64,000 nucleotides of DNA from Ophiodon elongatus (Eukaryota > Chordata > Actinopteri > Perciformes > Hexagrammidae): assembly GCA_016806645.1 (NCBI GenBank), contig JACSYO010002133.1:197501-261500 (forward strand). Direction: 5' to 3'. Below are positions 21,553-34,046 of this stretch, piece by piece (the stretch's first letter is position 1; each line of letters begins with the position of its first letter). The notes beneath the pieces were generated by a model. It saw nothing but the letters and a program-made list of their open reading frames with translations. It searched no databases and was not told the DNA's origin. Made by a program: the position numbers and the translations under genes.

Positions 21553-24500
21553 CCAACCTGCAGGCCAGACTGATATTTGCTGTTTGTGACGCCCCAGGCC
21601 ACACAGAGATAAGGTTTTCAAAAACAGCCATCAGCACTGATATGCCGTCTCCTCAAACTGGCGTGGGTAAATCACTGCCCATCTTAACCACGGCACTACT
21701 CCAAAGGACAAACAATCAAACCTTCTTGAGCTTCTTCACTCTTTCAAGGCGTTATCAGCTGAGCCGTTTGTATTTGCACTGAGATGCTTTTTAGTGTGCT
21801 GGGATTTCGTGTCTTGATAGTACTCTGTGGAAAAATGGTCAATGGAAACAGATGTACAAACTAATCTAAACTCCTGACAGCTCCTTTGTTATGTTACTAT
21901 CTCTAGAAAACACAAAAAGACTCATACACATCAATACAGACACTATTTGGGTTCAATTTCAGTTTGGTTTGGTAATCAAGCACTTTTGCTCTTTTCATCC
22001 ATCAACGAGCATTTTTCTGACGGAGGTCTGGGAATGATGCATCACACCACTGCTCTCCACTATTGTCTGATGTATCTGCTGACATATCAACTGTTCCATA
22101 AACACCAAAGACAGGCCTGGCTCTACCAAATGTCTTCTCTTTGATCCACAAACACACTTGACACGTTGATGATTCCCAGGAAGTTGTGTTGTTCTTCTTA
22201 GGTCTACAGTGGCATCGATTTCTTTATTTTATTTTCTCTTCTAGCGCACAGCTGATGCAGAGTGGAACAGATGATGGGAGTCTGTATCTCAGCCTCATTA
22301 GCTCGTACAGGATGTGGACTGGCAAAGCAGAACCAGGACAGAGCAGATGGGTAGCAGCGATGGAAAAAAGATTTAACTGAAGAAACACCAGTTCCAAAAG
22401 CCATTACAGAGACAGGTGCAAACATGTGTGCGAGGTCGTGCAAAACCCAGAAAATGTTGTGGCAAATTTAGCTCAATTGTAATACAAGGACGTGTTTTTG
22501 TCAGCTTGAATCAGAAGTTAAAGCTGCATGAGTCCCGACCCAAATATGAACATTGGTGAGAAGTACGTCTTAGTGAATAGGAGGCTGTTACTTCAAAATT
22601 AAGCATGAAAGACAAACTTTCTGTTAACAGCAGTGAGCGTATGTGACCATTTTTATACAAGCGTTTGCAATTTTTTACACACATGCTGATAAATGTATAG
22701 GTCATTGGAACCGCACATGACTAAATCAAGCAGTTGTACCAGATGACTGTCGCACGGCTCAGACAGCCTCCTCTCTTCTCTCACAGAGGTGTCGAGGAAT
22801 GTCACAGGGAAATATATTACAAGTCTGAGTGATTCAACTGCATGAAAATGTAGGAGTGAGAGAACAAACAGAGGATTAGGAGGAGTAGGCAGCGCTGAAC
22901 AAGTGAACTGTTTAGCCTGGATCTAAATGAGACTGTCAGTGACGCTCTGTATAATTGAGCCTTGCTGCCTTTGGACTTCTTTACATTTGCATTTGGTGGA
23001 TATGTCGCAGATGTTTCCATGCGGAGTGGTAATGTAGTGTAACAGTGGAAGGTGCAGGTGTACTGATGACATAAGAGGGTGGTTTATATTTAAAGCTAAT
23101 ATTTCAACCTCAACACAAACCTGAAAATAGAGAAAGGATATTTGATGGACAGAAACACCTGAGGCCTTATTCAGGCCAGGAAAAAACGAAACAAAGTTAT
23201 TTCTTTAATATGACATGTGCCTCATTCTAACAAGAATGGAGCGAGACAGGCAGGGGGGAAGAAGATTAGAAAACAATTCTCTGGATCTGTGTGCTGGATC
23301 AACAATTCCCACATCACAACACAATTAAACAATAGTTCAGGGGCGAGATTATTAGGACAAATTAATTGTTAAAAGAGATTGCAGTACGATAGTAGAATTT
23401 AAATCGTATCCCAGTGCTGGCTAACATTATTCTCACTGTCCTTGTAAAGTGTTTGTGATTATGTATCAATACTCCCAAGACAATGCTGATGGAGTAGTGC
23501 GTGTTTCTGGTGACCATTGTAACATCATTATTGCCCACGCTGTCCTGTTATGTTTTCCATAACTCCAAAATTTGAGTTAAACTCTTTGAAGTGTTTCATG
23601 TCAGTTGCTCTTGCAGATTGCAGGGGGCTGTTCATTTGTTCAGCTCTGAGTCATGATAACCACCCTGCCCCTGCTACACTTGACATGATGGCCCTAAAAC
23701 GTACGCCGTGACCCCGGTGGTGTTGAGATTGAATAAAAGCCTTGAAGGAGAAACAATGTATAGCTCTTACAGTTTCCTGTGTTCAATTCCCGTGTCAATA
23801 TATAAAATACAATATACTACATTTAAAAATGAATAACATAAGCATGGCCTCACCAGGAGGCAGCATGTCTTTGGAGGATATTTGTCAAAAGGATTAAACA
23901 CAATAAAGCCCAGGAGCTTATTTCCATTGTGTTCCTTTGGTTGTAGGTGTGTGTTTGACTGTTAGTGTTTGAGCGAGTATATGAGCACAAACTATTGACA
24001 GTTGTGGATCCAGATTGACATGCAGGTGTTCAGCAACATCATAAAGGACAACACTGCCGACTGGATTAAATGAGGAGTCAAAGGAGACGTGTTTGTACGT
24101 TTGGGGCTCAGTGGGAGCCGGATGTCTGCCTCGATACTGTTTTGTGTGCAGGCGTTCTGTGCAGCAGGGATTTGTCATCATCATCTATATGAAAAACACT
24201 GCCATAGCTGCAAAAATAGCATCTACAAGTTGATAGATGTTATATTTGACTGTTGGGTGTACCAAGTGGTTGTACAGCAAACAGCAACTTGAATGATAAA
24301 CCACTTGAAATGTTAAACAAGTAACAATTAATTTATTCCTAATTATCTACAACACTGCTGTGATTACAAAGAACAATTGTAGCATGTGATCTGGCTACTG
24401 CCCATATTTTTGTTGGGGCTCTGTTTTCCTCGTGACAAAGAAAGAAAAGCTACAATTTAACGCATATCACATTGGTTTCTCTCAGGTCACCGAGCATGAC

Positions 24501-25204
24501 TGCACCTCTCTGGCAACAAATTATGTTGCAATGTATTTCTTGGCAAGATTAATTAAAGCTGAATATGGTTTTGTGAACAACTGGTAATCAGCGGATGTCA
24601 GTGCCAATTATGCTGAATCGTTATGAAAATAAATAGTAGTGTTCACTGAAACGGTTAGCGGGAGCAGTCCCAGGCACGGTTTCCGCAGAACCTTTGCAAA
24701 ATTGATCGGGGAAAAGTTCATGTCGATGCCAGCAGAAATCCCAAGTGGGCACGTATGTTTTAGTTACATGGTGTGTCTGCTATCCGTTTACTAAAAGAAC
24801 AGGAAGGATGAGAAACATTGCAACTTTGCAACATCACAAGCTTTATTTCCCACACATCCCATGCAGAGACCAACACCAGCAGAGAATTGATCCAACAGTA
24901 TTGTCTGTGTAGCCAAAGCCTGATATACAAAAACTAGCTTACTCCTCTGTGCCATGGAGCTCCTGTGAGCCCCACCGTTGTATTGGGTGACATGTTCCTT
25001 CATTATCACTAACATGGGTACTGTAGCTTTTAAATCAATCCCACATACACCATCCTGCTGCTAAAAATACTCACTAGAGCAGCTAGTGTGCATTAATCCA
25101 CGGCTGAAAGTAGTAACCCACAAATACACCATTTCTTCCTCTCTGAGTTATGTTTGCTTAAAACTATAGTGCCTATTTAACTGTTTCAGCAAACAGTATT
25201 TGCA
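21552..25204. other. Non-coding DNA, nothing recognised
   Basis: All open frames are under 90 codons with no domain. I found no transposon ends, long microsatellites or RNA genes. Confidence 0.45.
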
Positions 25205-25390
25205 CATTTATAACAGAGTGTACAGTCATGCTAGCAGCTCTGTAAAGTTGAACCTATGGACACAGCAGAGCTTTCAGCTAAATGATAACATTAGCATGCT
25301 GACATGCTCACAATGGCTATCCTAACATGCCACCGTATTAGCTTAGTGTGTTAGCATGCTGACACTTGGTAATTAGCACTTTGTCTCAAT
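25205..25390. repeat. Dispersed fish repeat, GCTAACATGC family, copy 2
   Basis: Motifs in order are TAACATTAGCATGCTGACATGC, TCACAATGGCTATCCTAACATG, TTAGCTTAGTGTGTTAGCATGC and GGTAATTAGCACTTTG. They match the same landmarks at 7990-8240 and 26125-26330. The copy is well diverged. Confidence 0.75.
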
Positions 25391-26124
25391 TGTGTTAGAA
25401 GACATGGAAGGGCTGCTTACTGCTGTCCACAGTTCAACATCAGTACAAACAAACAGTAATTGATATACATTTGAGATGTTTGTTTCAGGATGGCTGACTG
25501 TACAGCAAGGACAGAAGAACACAGTTTGTGGTGGTTGGGAAGAACTTGGACAGGTCATTGTCCTTCCACACAGGCCCTCCATCAGTGTCATATTATGAGA
25601 CTGGTTTTCAAAGAACTGGTTCAGTTTAAACAATACAGCTTTTCACTTTCTAATTCACGGGTGCTTACATGTTTTCAGTCCTGCGGGTCATTTTGTCTTT
25701 ATCTCTCGATCAATATGAGTCACAACCAGAAAGTGGGACAAAGCTGTTTTTCTGGAAAAAGATGGCCAGAGAGTTACACACAACACAGCCTTTAACATCT
25801 TTGACTGATCATTAGCGCGATGGTGCTTAAGCTCAAGTAGGGTCAACAGGAAAGGTCCACTTGGAATGGCTTCTGTAGAAATTTAAATGGCTGTTATAAA
25901 TAATGACAGAGCTGAAGTCTTTGGAGAGGGATTTCTACAGAAAGGTTTAGTGTGGGCATGAAGTTGAAAGGCGCTTGAAGGTCAGTGATGTAGGTAGAGA
26001 AATAATGAAAACAAGTCAAGTAAAATATGAGTCAATTCTTGAATGCAGAAAAAGGACATGTCCATCACTAAAGAAAATTCGCAATGAGGTCATTCATGGG
26101 GAAGCAAGTAAAAGAGCCTATAGA
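25391..26124. other. Non-coding DNA between two repeats of one family
   Basis: A 101-codon frame (25490-25795) has no recognised domain. No other feature is seen. Confidence 0.45.
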
Positions 26125-26330
26125 CACGGTAGCAGCTCTGTAAATGACACAATCTAAATGCTAAGATCAGCAAGCTTCCCACAGTGGCAATGCTAACATG
26201 CTGAAATTTAGCGGTACTGTTAACAATGTTCATCATCATAATTTAGCATGTTAGCAATTAGCTCCAAACAAAGAACAAAGACCCAACTGATGGAGGTATT
26301 TGGTCAAGAACACATAATGACACGTGTCTA
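26125..26330. repeat. Dispersed fish repeat, GCTAACATGC family, copy 3
   Basis: Landmarks are GGCAATGCTAACATGCTGAA, TTTAGCGGTACTGTTAACAATG, TTTAGCATGTTAGCAATTAGC and, at the 3' side, GGAGGTATTTGGTCAAGAACAC. The last matches the 'GGTATTTGGTCATAAACC' segment that normally follows in this family. Confidence 0.75.
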
Positions 26331-26688
26331 CCACATTGTGGCGCCACAGAAAAACTCAGGGGGTCAACAAAGTCATTAGGATCCATCCTCTTGCAAACAT
26401 AAACTATTGTAAACATAGTTTTTTAGATATTTTAATTTGGACTAAAGTGGTAGAGCAACCTTCAGACCATCAAACAACATTGCCATTCCTACAGGGAAGC
26501 AATAGTGGTAGCATGGCTGCTTAAAACATGGAAATTGATATTGTCAGCTTTACATTAGTTCTATTACATTTTTCTATTGTGAAATACTTATGATTTACCA
26601 AAATTACCTCAACAAGCCTCAAGAGCACTCTTCTCAAAAAACTTTGATTCATACTTTGGAAAGTGTGTGCAAAGACAGAAGGGTGCTC

Positions 26689-27242
26689 TAGGGCTGGGGG
26701 ATAAAACAATCTAAAAAATGTTCACAATAAAATCTTCCACGATAACGATACATTTATTTTTGATGAAGTTACTTTTGATTCTGCTTTCCTCTACCTACAA
26801 AAACATTAGACGAACAGCCAATATTTTGAAGTCGATACTCTTGCGCCTGTTTAACGATGGATAAATTGTTTTGAGCCCTACAACCCCCGCAAAATGACTT
26901 GTTTCACTCTCATTTCATCAATTTGGTTCAATAACATTTGGAACACCTAGAAGAGCCACACGATTGAACTATAGCCAGATGGAAAGTCTCTGGTGCTCAC
27001 ACCTTAGTGAATTGATGTAGATGTGTTGTGCAATGTTATTTCAGTTACTTGATTTTCATATGTAATGTCTCCTCCATAATAATTACAAACAGGAGGAGGG
27101 GGAGGGGTAAACCAATAATTTATTTGTCAAAAAATAAATTATTATTAATAAATTATAAATATATATTGTGATAATTATCGTCAACGATCAATATATATAT
27201 TAAAAAAAATAGTCATATTTTTGGTCCTATTGTTCAGCCCTT
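26689..27242. mobile_element. Non-autonomous hAT-type element, copy B
   Basis: It starts TAGGGCTGGGGGATAAAAC and ends GGTCCTATTGTTCAGCCCTT; read from the far side the end is AAGGGCTGAACAATAGGACC, an imperfect inverted repeat of the start and very like the common fish end 'GGGCTGGGCGATATGGACCAAAAAT'. Interior blocks such as CTACAAAAACATTAGACGAA and ATAACATTTGGAACACCTAG align with copy A (16505-17018). The two copies therefore share a source. No clear 8-bp duplication remains, so this copy looks older. The TA-rich 3' third (27120-27205) has ATAAATTATTATTAATAAAT and ATATATATAT. Confidence 0.65.
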
Positions 27243-27613
27243 GTTTAAAGTCTCAGACCAGGAGAAGATAAAGTGGGAGAATTTAAGTCAAGTAGTGGGA
27301 ATGTACGAAGGTACCAAACTGTCAGAAATGACAGAAATGAGCATGTCATATTATTAGCATCAGCTGTCAGTGACTCATTTGAATAGACTTTGTTTAACAT
27401 TATATTTGATGTGACAGGGAAAATCCCAGAGGATTTAGAATTTTTTATTTTTGAATGATTCATTTGAATGATTTCGCCTTTGTAGTGCACCTCCCGGCTT
27501 TGTGAATGTGAGTGTGTGAGACCTGGATCCCAACGCAGACTAAAAAGCTGACTTGCTTTGATACTCAGCAGAGCTTACTAATTCCCTGCCAGCAGCTCCA
27601 GTGGTTTCTCTTT

Positions 27614-27615
<2 letters not shown>
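27243..27615. other. Non-coding DNA, nothing recognised
   Basis: No repeat or coding signal is seen before the CT array. Confidence 0.45.

Positions 27616-27653
<38 letters not shown>
27616..27653. repeat. (CT)n microsatellite
   Basis: About 18 TC/CT units run directly into CAG at 27653-27655. A CT array followed by CAG imitates a splice acceptor, and the 116-codon frame across it (27512-27862) should not be taken as coding. Confidence 0.95.
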
Positions 27654-27655
<2 letters not shown>

Positions 27656-29387
27656 ATGTGTTGGGATTCTGCCAGTTTGCCAAGACGATTACACCAACGT
27701 GTTCTGTGCGCCATCATTGCCATAACTCAAATCCTGACAGAGAGAAGAAAATTCACTATGGAATGCAAACCACTTCTGTGCAATCCCTTTAGAATCCCAC
27801 GGTTGCACGTCCTCATGCTTGCACAGCTTGTGTGTAATGATGTCGGACTAGCAGACAGATAGGTAAACAGGTAGGACAGGATGACAGACGTGAAGCCAAG
27901 ACAGACAATGGGCCAAGCAAGCAGATGTACACAGGTGCACAGCAGCAAGGTTTGAAAGATGGACGAGGACTTTACCCACGAGTCTGAAAAACTTTTTTAG
28001 CCTCCAAAATTTGATCAAACATGCATACAAGGCATTAAAGCCCCTGTCCCTCTTTCGAGTCTGGAACTAGTGTTTGAAGTTTGAAGTTTTCCTGGATATC
28101 AATTTTGGGGCTTGCCGTCATGATTTACTTAGAATGTACTTTCAGAAGGATTTTCCTTTTTTTTAAACAATGTGCAATAATCACATCAAATAAATTACAG
28201 CAATAGCTCATGAAAAATAATGCTTGTATGCAGGTCTATACAAATATTAAATAAATGGACTATAGCCCATGCCAACATATAGAAAAAGGGATCTGGCTTT
28301 GTTGTGTTTGTCTATCAATCTATTCTGTTAAGTTGCAGTGCTACTGACTAACCTAAGTACACACAAACCCCACACAAAAATCAGCGCTATCTGTAATTTA
28401 CAATTCACTAAATGAACGAGACTATTGATCTTGCTGTTAGCGTTGTAGTACATCTGCACATGCTCTTTGACGAGAACCAGTTGAATGATCATTGGCTTCA
28501 TGCTTCATATCCAGCGCAAGAGCGTATGTGGCTCTACACTGGGAATGTGCCTTAATCTATTTTTGGTAAATCCCTGAACTGTTGTCTGGTAAAAAAAAAA
28601 AAAAGCTATTTATTTAATATAGGATTTGGGGGGAGAAAAGTCGATGAATCTGTCCTATAAATTACAGCTAGTTGCTGCTGCTCAGTAATCTGGGCTGTAA
28701 TTTTGGGACATCAGCACTTGCGTCATTGAAAGCCTAAACTTAGATTGCTTGTTTTTTTTTGGTGTTTGTGTGTATGTGTGTGTGTGTGTATGGTGCCTGT
28801 CAATGGAAAAAGTTACATGCAGGGATGTGGATGTGGGAAAGGGAGTGCATGAAATGGAAGGCAAATGCAGAGGAGTGACAATCAGCTTCCTTCTAATAAT
28901 CTCATTTTTCACGCGGCTTGCAAAAAGTGAAGTCTACCTCCAAAACACTTGTGACATGGCTTAAATTTGTAATCTATTCTCTCTCAAAGGTTGGTCTTAG
29001 GTGTTAATTTCTATGGTGTTCCTCTACGTTTGCTTCACCACGGTGGCTATCATGCTTGATTGAGTATTAATACAATTGAACAGGACATTTTTGAAAATGC
29101 TTTTTTTAATAGACAAGATGTGCTTATTATTTATAGGCTCTAACGAAAGTGTGGGTTCCTCATCCAAATATCAGTCATTTGCTACCACGAAGGTAGACCA
29201 TGCATTCAAAAACATGTCTTCATGACTAATTGAAAACCTTTAAATTGTGACTGGTTATTTTTAGAAACTCTGGCCTGAGATAGGATCTAATGAACCCAAT
29301 AAAAACGCTCCTGCTCCAATTCCCGCTTTATTGAATTGTGTGTTCAAGTGCGCCCACACTGTCTATTCATTTGTCAGTTTACTGATT
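27656..29387. other. Non-coding DNA, nothing recognised
   Basis: GACAG-rich low complexity occurs at 27845-27950, and A-runs and a short GT stretch occur at 28590-28605 and 28765-28790. No gene is seen. Confidence 0.45.
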
Positions 29388-29408
29388 TGTGTGTGTGTGT
29401 GTGTGTGT
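29388..29408. repeat. (TG)n microsatellite, short
   Basis: About ten TG units. Confidence 0.9.
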
Positions 29409-32400
29409 ATGTGTCTCTTTATTTGTGCGTGAGCATGTGTCTTATAAGGCAGATAATGAGTGCGCAGCATGCAGTCTCTGCTTTCAATCCAAAGCCGCCT
29501 GACTGGCCTGTCAGAGTACAGCGGTTTGTATTCATAAACATAATGCGCATCGATCCCTTGATTTGTTTCCGCAGCCAAATCAGTCAGGGTGTCCGTCTGT
29601 CTCTAATTCACTCTATGATTGGTTATCTGTTTCCTATAATTTTGATCCAAACTACGTGCCCATGAGATAGATCAAGTAATAGCACTGGATTGATTTATGT
29701 CCACTCTCCTGTTGTAGATAATGAGTCTACTTCTTGCGATGTAGCCTTTGTTCTTTCCTATATAGGGACTCTTGGCCTTGGATAAACTTCTGGGGAGATA
29801 CTATTGAAGATGTTAATTTGTCTCTCCTGACATCTCATGAAATTCACATTCCAGTCCCTTCAATCGTTGAGTTAACGGGGGGGAGGGGGGGATGATCTTC
29901 ATATGAATACATTTTAATAGAATGCTTATTATTGCTACATATGTGCTAACATCCAAACTCTCACCTCAGCTACGCTTATTGTGTTAACTCAGACGCACTT
30001 CTCTGAGCTTCTTCTTACTTCACTTCAATCGCAATCAAATTGCCCTCTGACAGGTCTGGTTAAGTTGTATTAAAACAAGATGGCCGCTCTCCAAAAAGTT
30101 GACAAAAACTGAAAGCCGGTGTTCCAAGGAATACTGGTCCGCTCAAACTTAACACCAAATGACATCTGATTTCTGGCAGAAATTAGGCCCAATTCTAACA
30201 TCAGTCAGGGATACCAATTTGAGGTTAAAATCTTGGAAAGTCTGTTCTGTCAGCTTTACATGACTGGAAACAAGACATGATTCTTTGTGGGCGGAAACTT
30301 TGGTGGTAAAGCTTTATTTTTAATCGTCCTTAATTAAGCTGGAAATAAGCTGCTTGACCATTGAAAACCAGGTTTTTGGAGATGCTGGGCTGTACACATG
30401 TGGACTTTGTTCCGTATATGTTTACAGTTTTACACAGTGTATTTTTTCTTAAAACCTTCTAAGTAAAGCGCTTCATATGGATCTCATTATAGGAAAAGTT
30501 GATTTTAAGCCACGGACCAAAACTTCAGCCCTCTTTTGTAGCACATACACACACATTCTGCCTTTGACTCAGGAGGAAGCCAGATGTTGCAATATTCAAA
30601 TGAACTTTCCCTGCCAAACCCTAATATGCTGTTTACAGGATGACTTCATTCTAGCAGATCCCACTTCTGACAACAACACTCACCATACATCATCGAGACT
30701 GAAACCATCCATCACTGCTCTGAACGGCTGGAGCGTCAGAGAAACTACATGTCTGCATCCAGCTTTTTGTACGCCTTTAGAAGCATGATGCAGTCGAGCA
30801 GGGTAATGTTAGACCGATCTCAAGTTGTTTTGTTCTGTTGACACCAGCTCATCCCAAGAAATATTTACTGAAAGGTTTGCTGCCTTTTCCTGCAGTGGCT
30901 TTCTTTGGTTTGCGGGGTTAATCATTAAGGTCAGCCTCTCTACAGACAGTAATTGTTCAATGGAACAGACAGCACAAAGGAGAAAATGAAATTACATTAC
31001 ATTTGCTTTCCTATTTAAACAGTCACATCAGACGGTCACAAAAGGACCTCTCTAGATTGCAAGCGCAAGCACAGAATAACAGAGACCTTAAATAACACTA
31101 TGTTTGGAGACCTTGACTGACCCTCTTCAAGAATCTGGTCTTTCTCATATTCCCAGCAGAAACAAAACAACAGTTCGGGTCGTCCTGAACTGAAACGACC
31201 CCTCGGTCTGAGTAAATTGATTTTAAAAGGAGACCAGAGACTGAGACCATCACGCCAAATGACCTGTGTTGTTTTTTCATTGGATCATATCTGAGCGCTC
31301 CCCTTTATATACCACACATCTCGTCTGACTGGTAGAAAAACAGACTTGCGGCTGCATTGGTATCCATCGTGTGGGGATAAAATGAAGAAAAAAAATGTCG
31401 GAGTCCGATTGCATCAGGTAATTACTGCTCCAGTCATTACTTTTATGTCGAAGTGAGGTGAGGAAATATTCTATCAGCTGAGATGGATGAAAGTCCGACT
31501 GGCGTTATTTATGCATTTGGAGATATGAGTCTCTGCTGTTGCTGCGACTTGTCAAATGAAATGAATTTGTCTCAATGACAATCTCTTTTTTGCACTGATA
31601 ATTGTGAAAGAATTTGTCCTGATGACATTGGCGCAGAAAAATGACAGTTGAAAGAGGAAAAAAAAACTTATTTTCACGTCTATTTGATTATTATTTGTTA
31701 AACAATCAACCAATGTAACCTTTCAGTCATAGCGTCTTTCATTACACTTCCTCCTTCATGTGTATAAATGGCTTACTCATCCAGACAGTGACTCATGTTT
31801 AAATACAGCACAATTACAGAGCATTCGATCAACATTGAGAGGTGTGGTTATTGTTAAACTAAACAGTGGAAAGGGAAGAATATGTCATTTGAGACACTTT
31901 GTACAGAAGATTATTGTTGTGCCAGACATCCTGGTTCCAGCATTGACATTCCTGACACTACAGTGTTCACGGAAAAACTGCAGTAGCAAAAACCATCAAG
32001 CCAGAAGAAAAAAACAAACATGTTTTTGAAAGAGGTCAGAGAAAAAGCAAGAGTCATAAAAGCTAACAGGTGGGCCACAAGTATGCAAATGCAGCAGTAT
32101 GTTGCAACATTGTGGCTTCTGTTGCCAAAATACTGATTACAAGGTGGGAAATTCAGTGTAACATTGATTATTGAATCCACACTGCTCACTGTTAAAACCA
32201 CAAAATGATGATCAAACATTTTCCTGGTCCACATTTGGCATTTAGGAACCAATTCAGCTTCAATTGACAGCAGCGAGGCAAAAACTCCTGGTGACAGAGT
32301 GTACAGTATTGCGACATGGCAACAGTCTTAATAGTATGTTTTTGGGGGGATTCCTAGAGTAGAAAAATGCATAACGAGATGCTTCTGAACCAGGAAAGTG

Positions 32401-33833
32401 ACTTTTAGTCAGTCCATATCTCAGAGGATGAGGTTGTAGGCGATGCTCGCAGCATGAATCGGCCATAAAAAAAGGCTTACAACATGTCTACACAGGTGTA
32501 GTAGCGTTAGCAGCGCAGTAGCAGAGCAGCAGCTTCCGTGCTTCGTCCGTGTCTACAAATGATGCATTCAGCCTTCTGGCTGTGGTCAGAGTCTAATACA
32601 CAATCACTGGAGTTACGTACGTTAAACGGAAAAAAATGGACTTGAATTATAAAAAAATACGTCTTAGAACGCGTTCACATAAAACGTAAAATGTGAGCCA
32701 TTAGTCCAACAACTTGAAATAGCAGGGAACAGGTTTAATCTGACTTGTTAAGTCAGATTGCAGGTCTTGGCAAGAGTCTGAAAAACTTGTTTCGTGACAT
32801 TGACAAAGTCACGAAACTATTACAGAAACCATTATTCCAACATGAGAAAATGCACATTTTCTGTCCTCAGCTTTTGAAAGGTTTGCTGAGTCTGCCTCCT
32901 GTTTGCCCTAGCGAGGTACAGTGGAGAAGTCATTTCCGCTATTTGGACTAAACCCTGGGAAAGTGTCCCAGGAGGCCAAAGGACTCATTAGGTGAGGTGA
33001 CACTATTGCCGCAAGAGGTGTCACCAGGAAACCAGCTGGCAGGTCTTTAAATATACAACACATTTCCTATGACCTCACATCCGGACAAGGTGCTGGAGCG
33101 TGATCGCTGCTCTGCCTCCAAGGCCAAAATGTCTTCAGTCATCGTTTAAAATGGAAAGTACACAGAAAGGCAACACACACACAAGTGTATGAGCACCTAC
33201 AGTACAAATATACATCCATATAAAACATTTCCAGCGCAGCCTTTGGCAACTCCAAAAGTCAGTGAGAGGTTACTGAAAACGTCAATACCCGGAAATCCTG
33301 TGGGATGATGCGTTTACTGACATTCACGTGGTGCTTCTTACTCACTCATTGATGCGTTATACCAGTTGACAACGAAGGAACAAAAGAGACTATGTTGGCT
33401 TTATTTCCCAGTTGCAGTTTATTTCACCGCCTCCTGTGTTTGAAGAAAACCAAACAATAGGCCAAATGTTTCACTTTTCAATTCACTGTCAAGGGAACAA
33501 GCTGCTCCACTTTGCATGCCGTTGTTGTTCTATGAATGATACTGTGCTCCACAGCAACATTGCCTCAAATAATCAGTTTCACTCAACACCTGATTTGTGT
33601 TTGTGGCAGCTACAGGGGAGGCAGAGGTATAATGTGCTGCCAAAGTACCTTGTTGCTAACCAGGCAGAGAAGTCTGTTTCTTTTACTGAAATATATCCAT
33701 GCAAAAGAAATGCACTAATGTAGAACAGTGAGATCATATCCCCTCGTGCTGCTACTGCTAATTAGGCAACGAAAGGCCGTCAAGAACGCAGAGTTCTAGT
33801 TCTATGTTAAACAGTTCGATTAATACTAGAATT
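29409..33833. other. Non-coding DNA, nothing recognised
   Basis: A G7-A-G7 run lies at 29877-29891. The longest frame (113 codons, minus, 31911-32252) has no recognisable domain. No transposon ends or tandem arrays were found. Confidence 0.45.
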
Positions 33834-34046
33834 ACTGCCTTGCGGTTGTATTCCTCTGCCAACTAGTCAATTTGCAGTTAACATCCATGTCAGTCCAAAA
33901 TTAAATCATTTCATCCTTCACACCAAATGAACTTTTGTGCCAGATTTGGTTTCTATGATACTGCAAACACAAGAATGAGACGGACGGATGACCCCAGAAC
34001 CTGAAGCCGCTGGTCACAGATATCACCAGCGCGGAGGCATAAAAAT
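33834..34046. repeat. Dispersed fish repeat, 'CTGCCTTGCGGTTG...GCGGAGGCATAAAAA'
   Basis: The ordered blocks ACTGCCTTGCGGTTGTATTC, CTCTGCCAACTAGTCAA, TTAAATCATTTCATCC, GTGCCAGATTTGGTT, AATGAGACGGACGGATGACC, CCTGAAGCCGCTGGTCAC and CACCAGCGCGGAGGCATAAA are what I recall from a family common in percomorph introns. Its class is unknown to me. The clear ends suggest a near full-length copy. Confidence 0.65.

Noticed and set aside
21273..21782. 169-codon plus-strand frame
   Set aside because: It runs through the foldback, the C-tract and the CA array. No domain, and the composition follows the repeats.
27512..27862. 116-codon frame with a CT tract then CAG that looks like a splice acceptor
   Set aside because: The tract is a plain (CT)n microsatellite and the downstream translation has no protein-like features.
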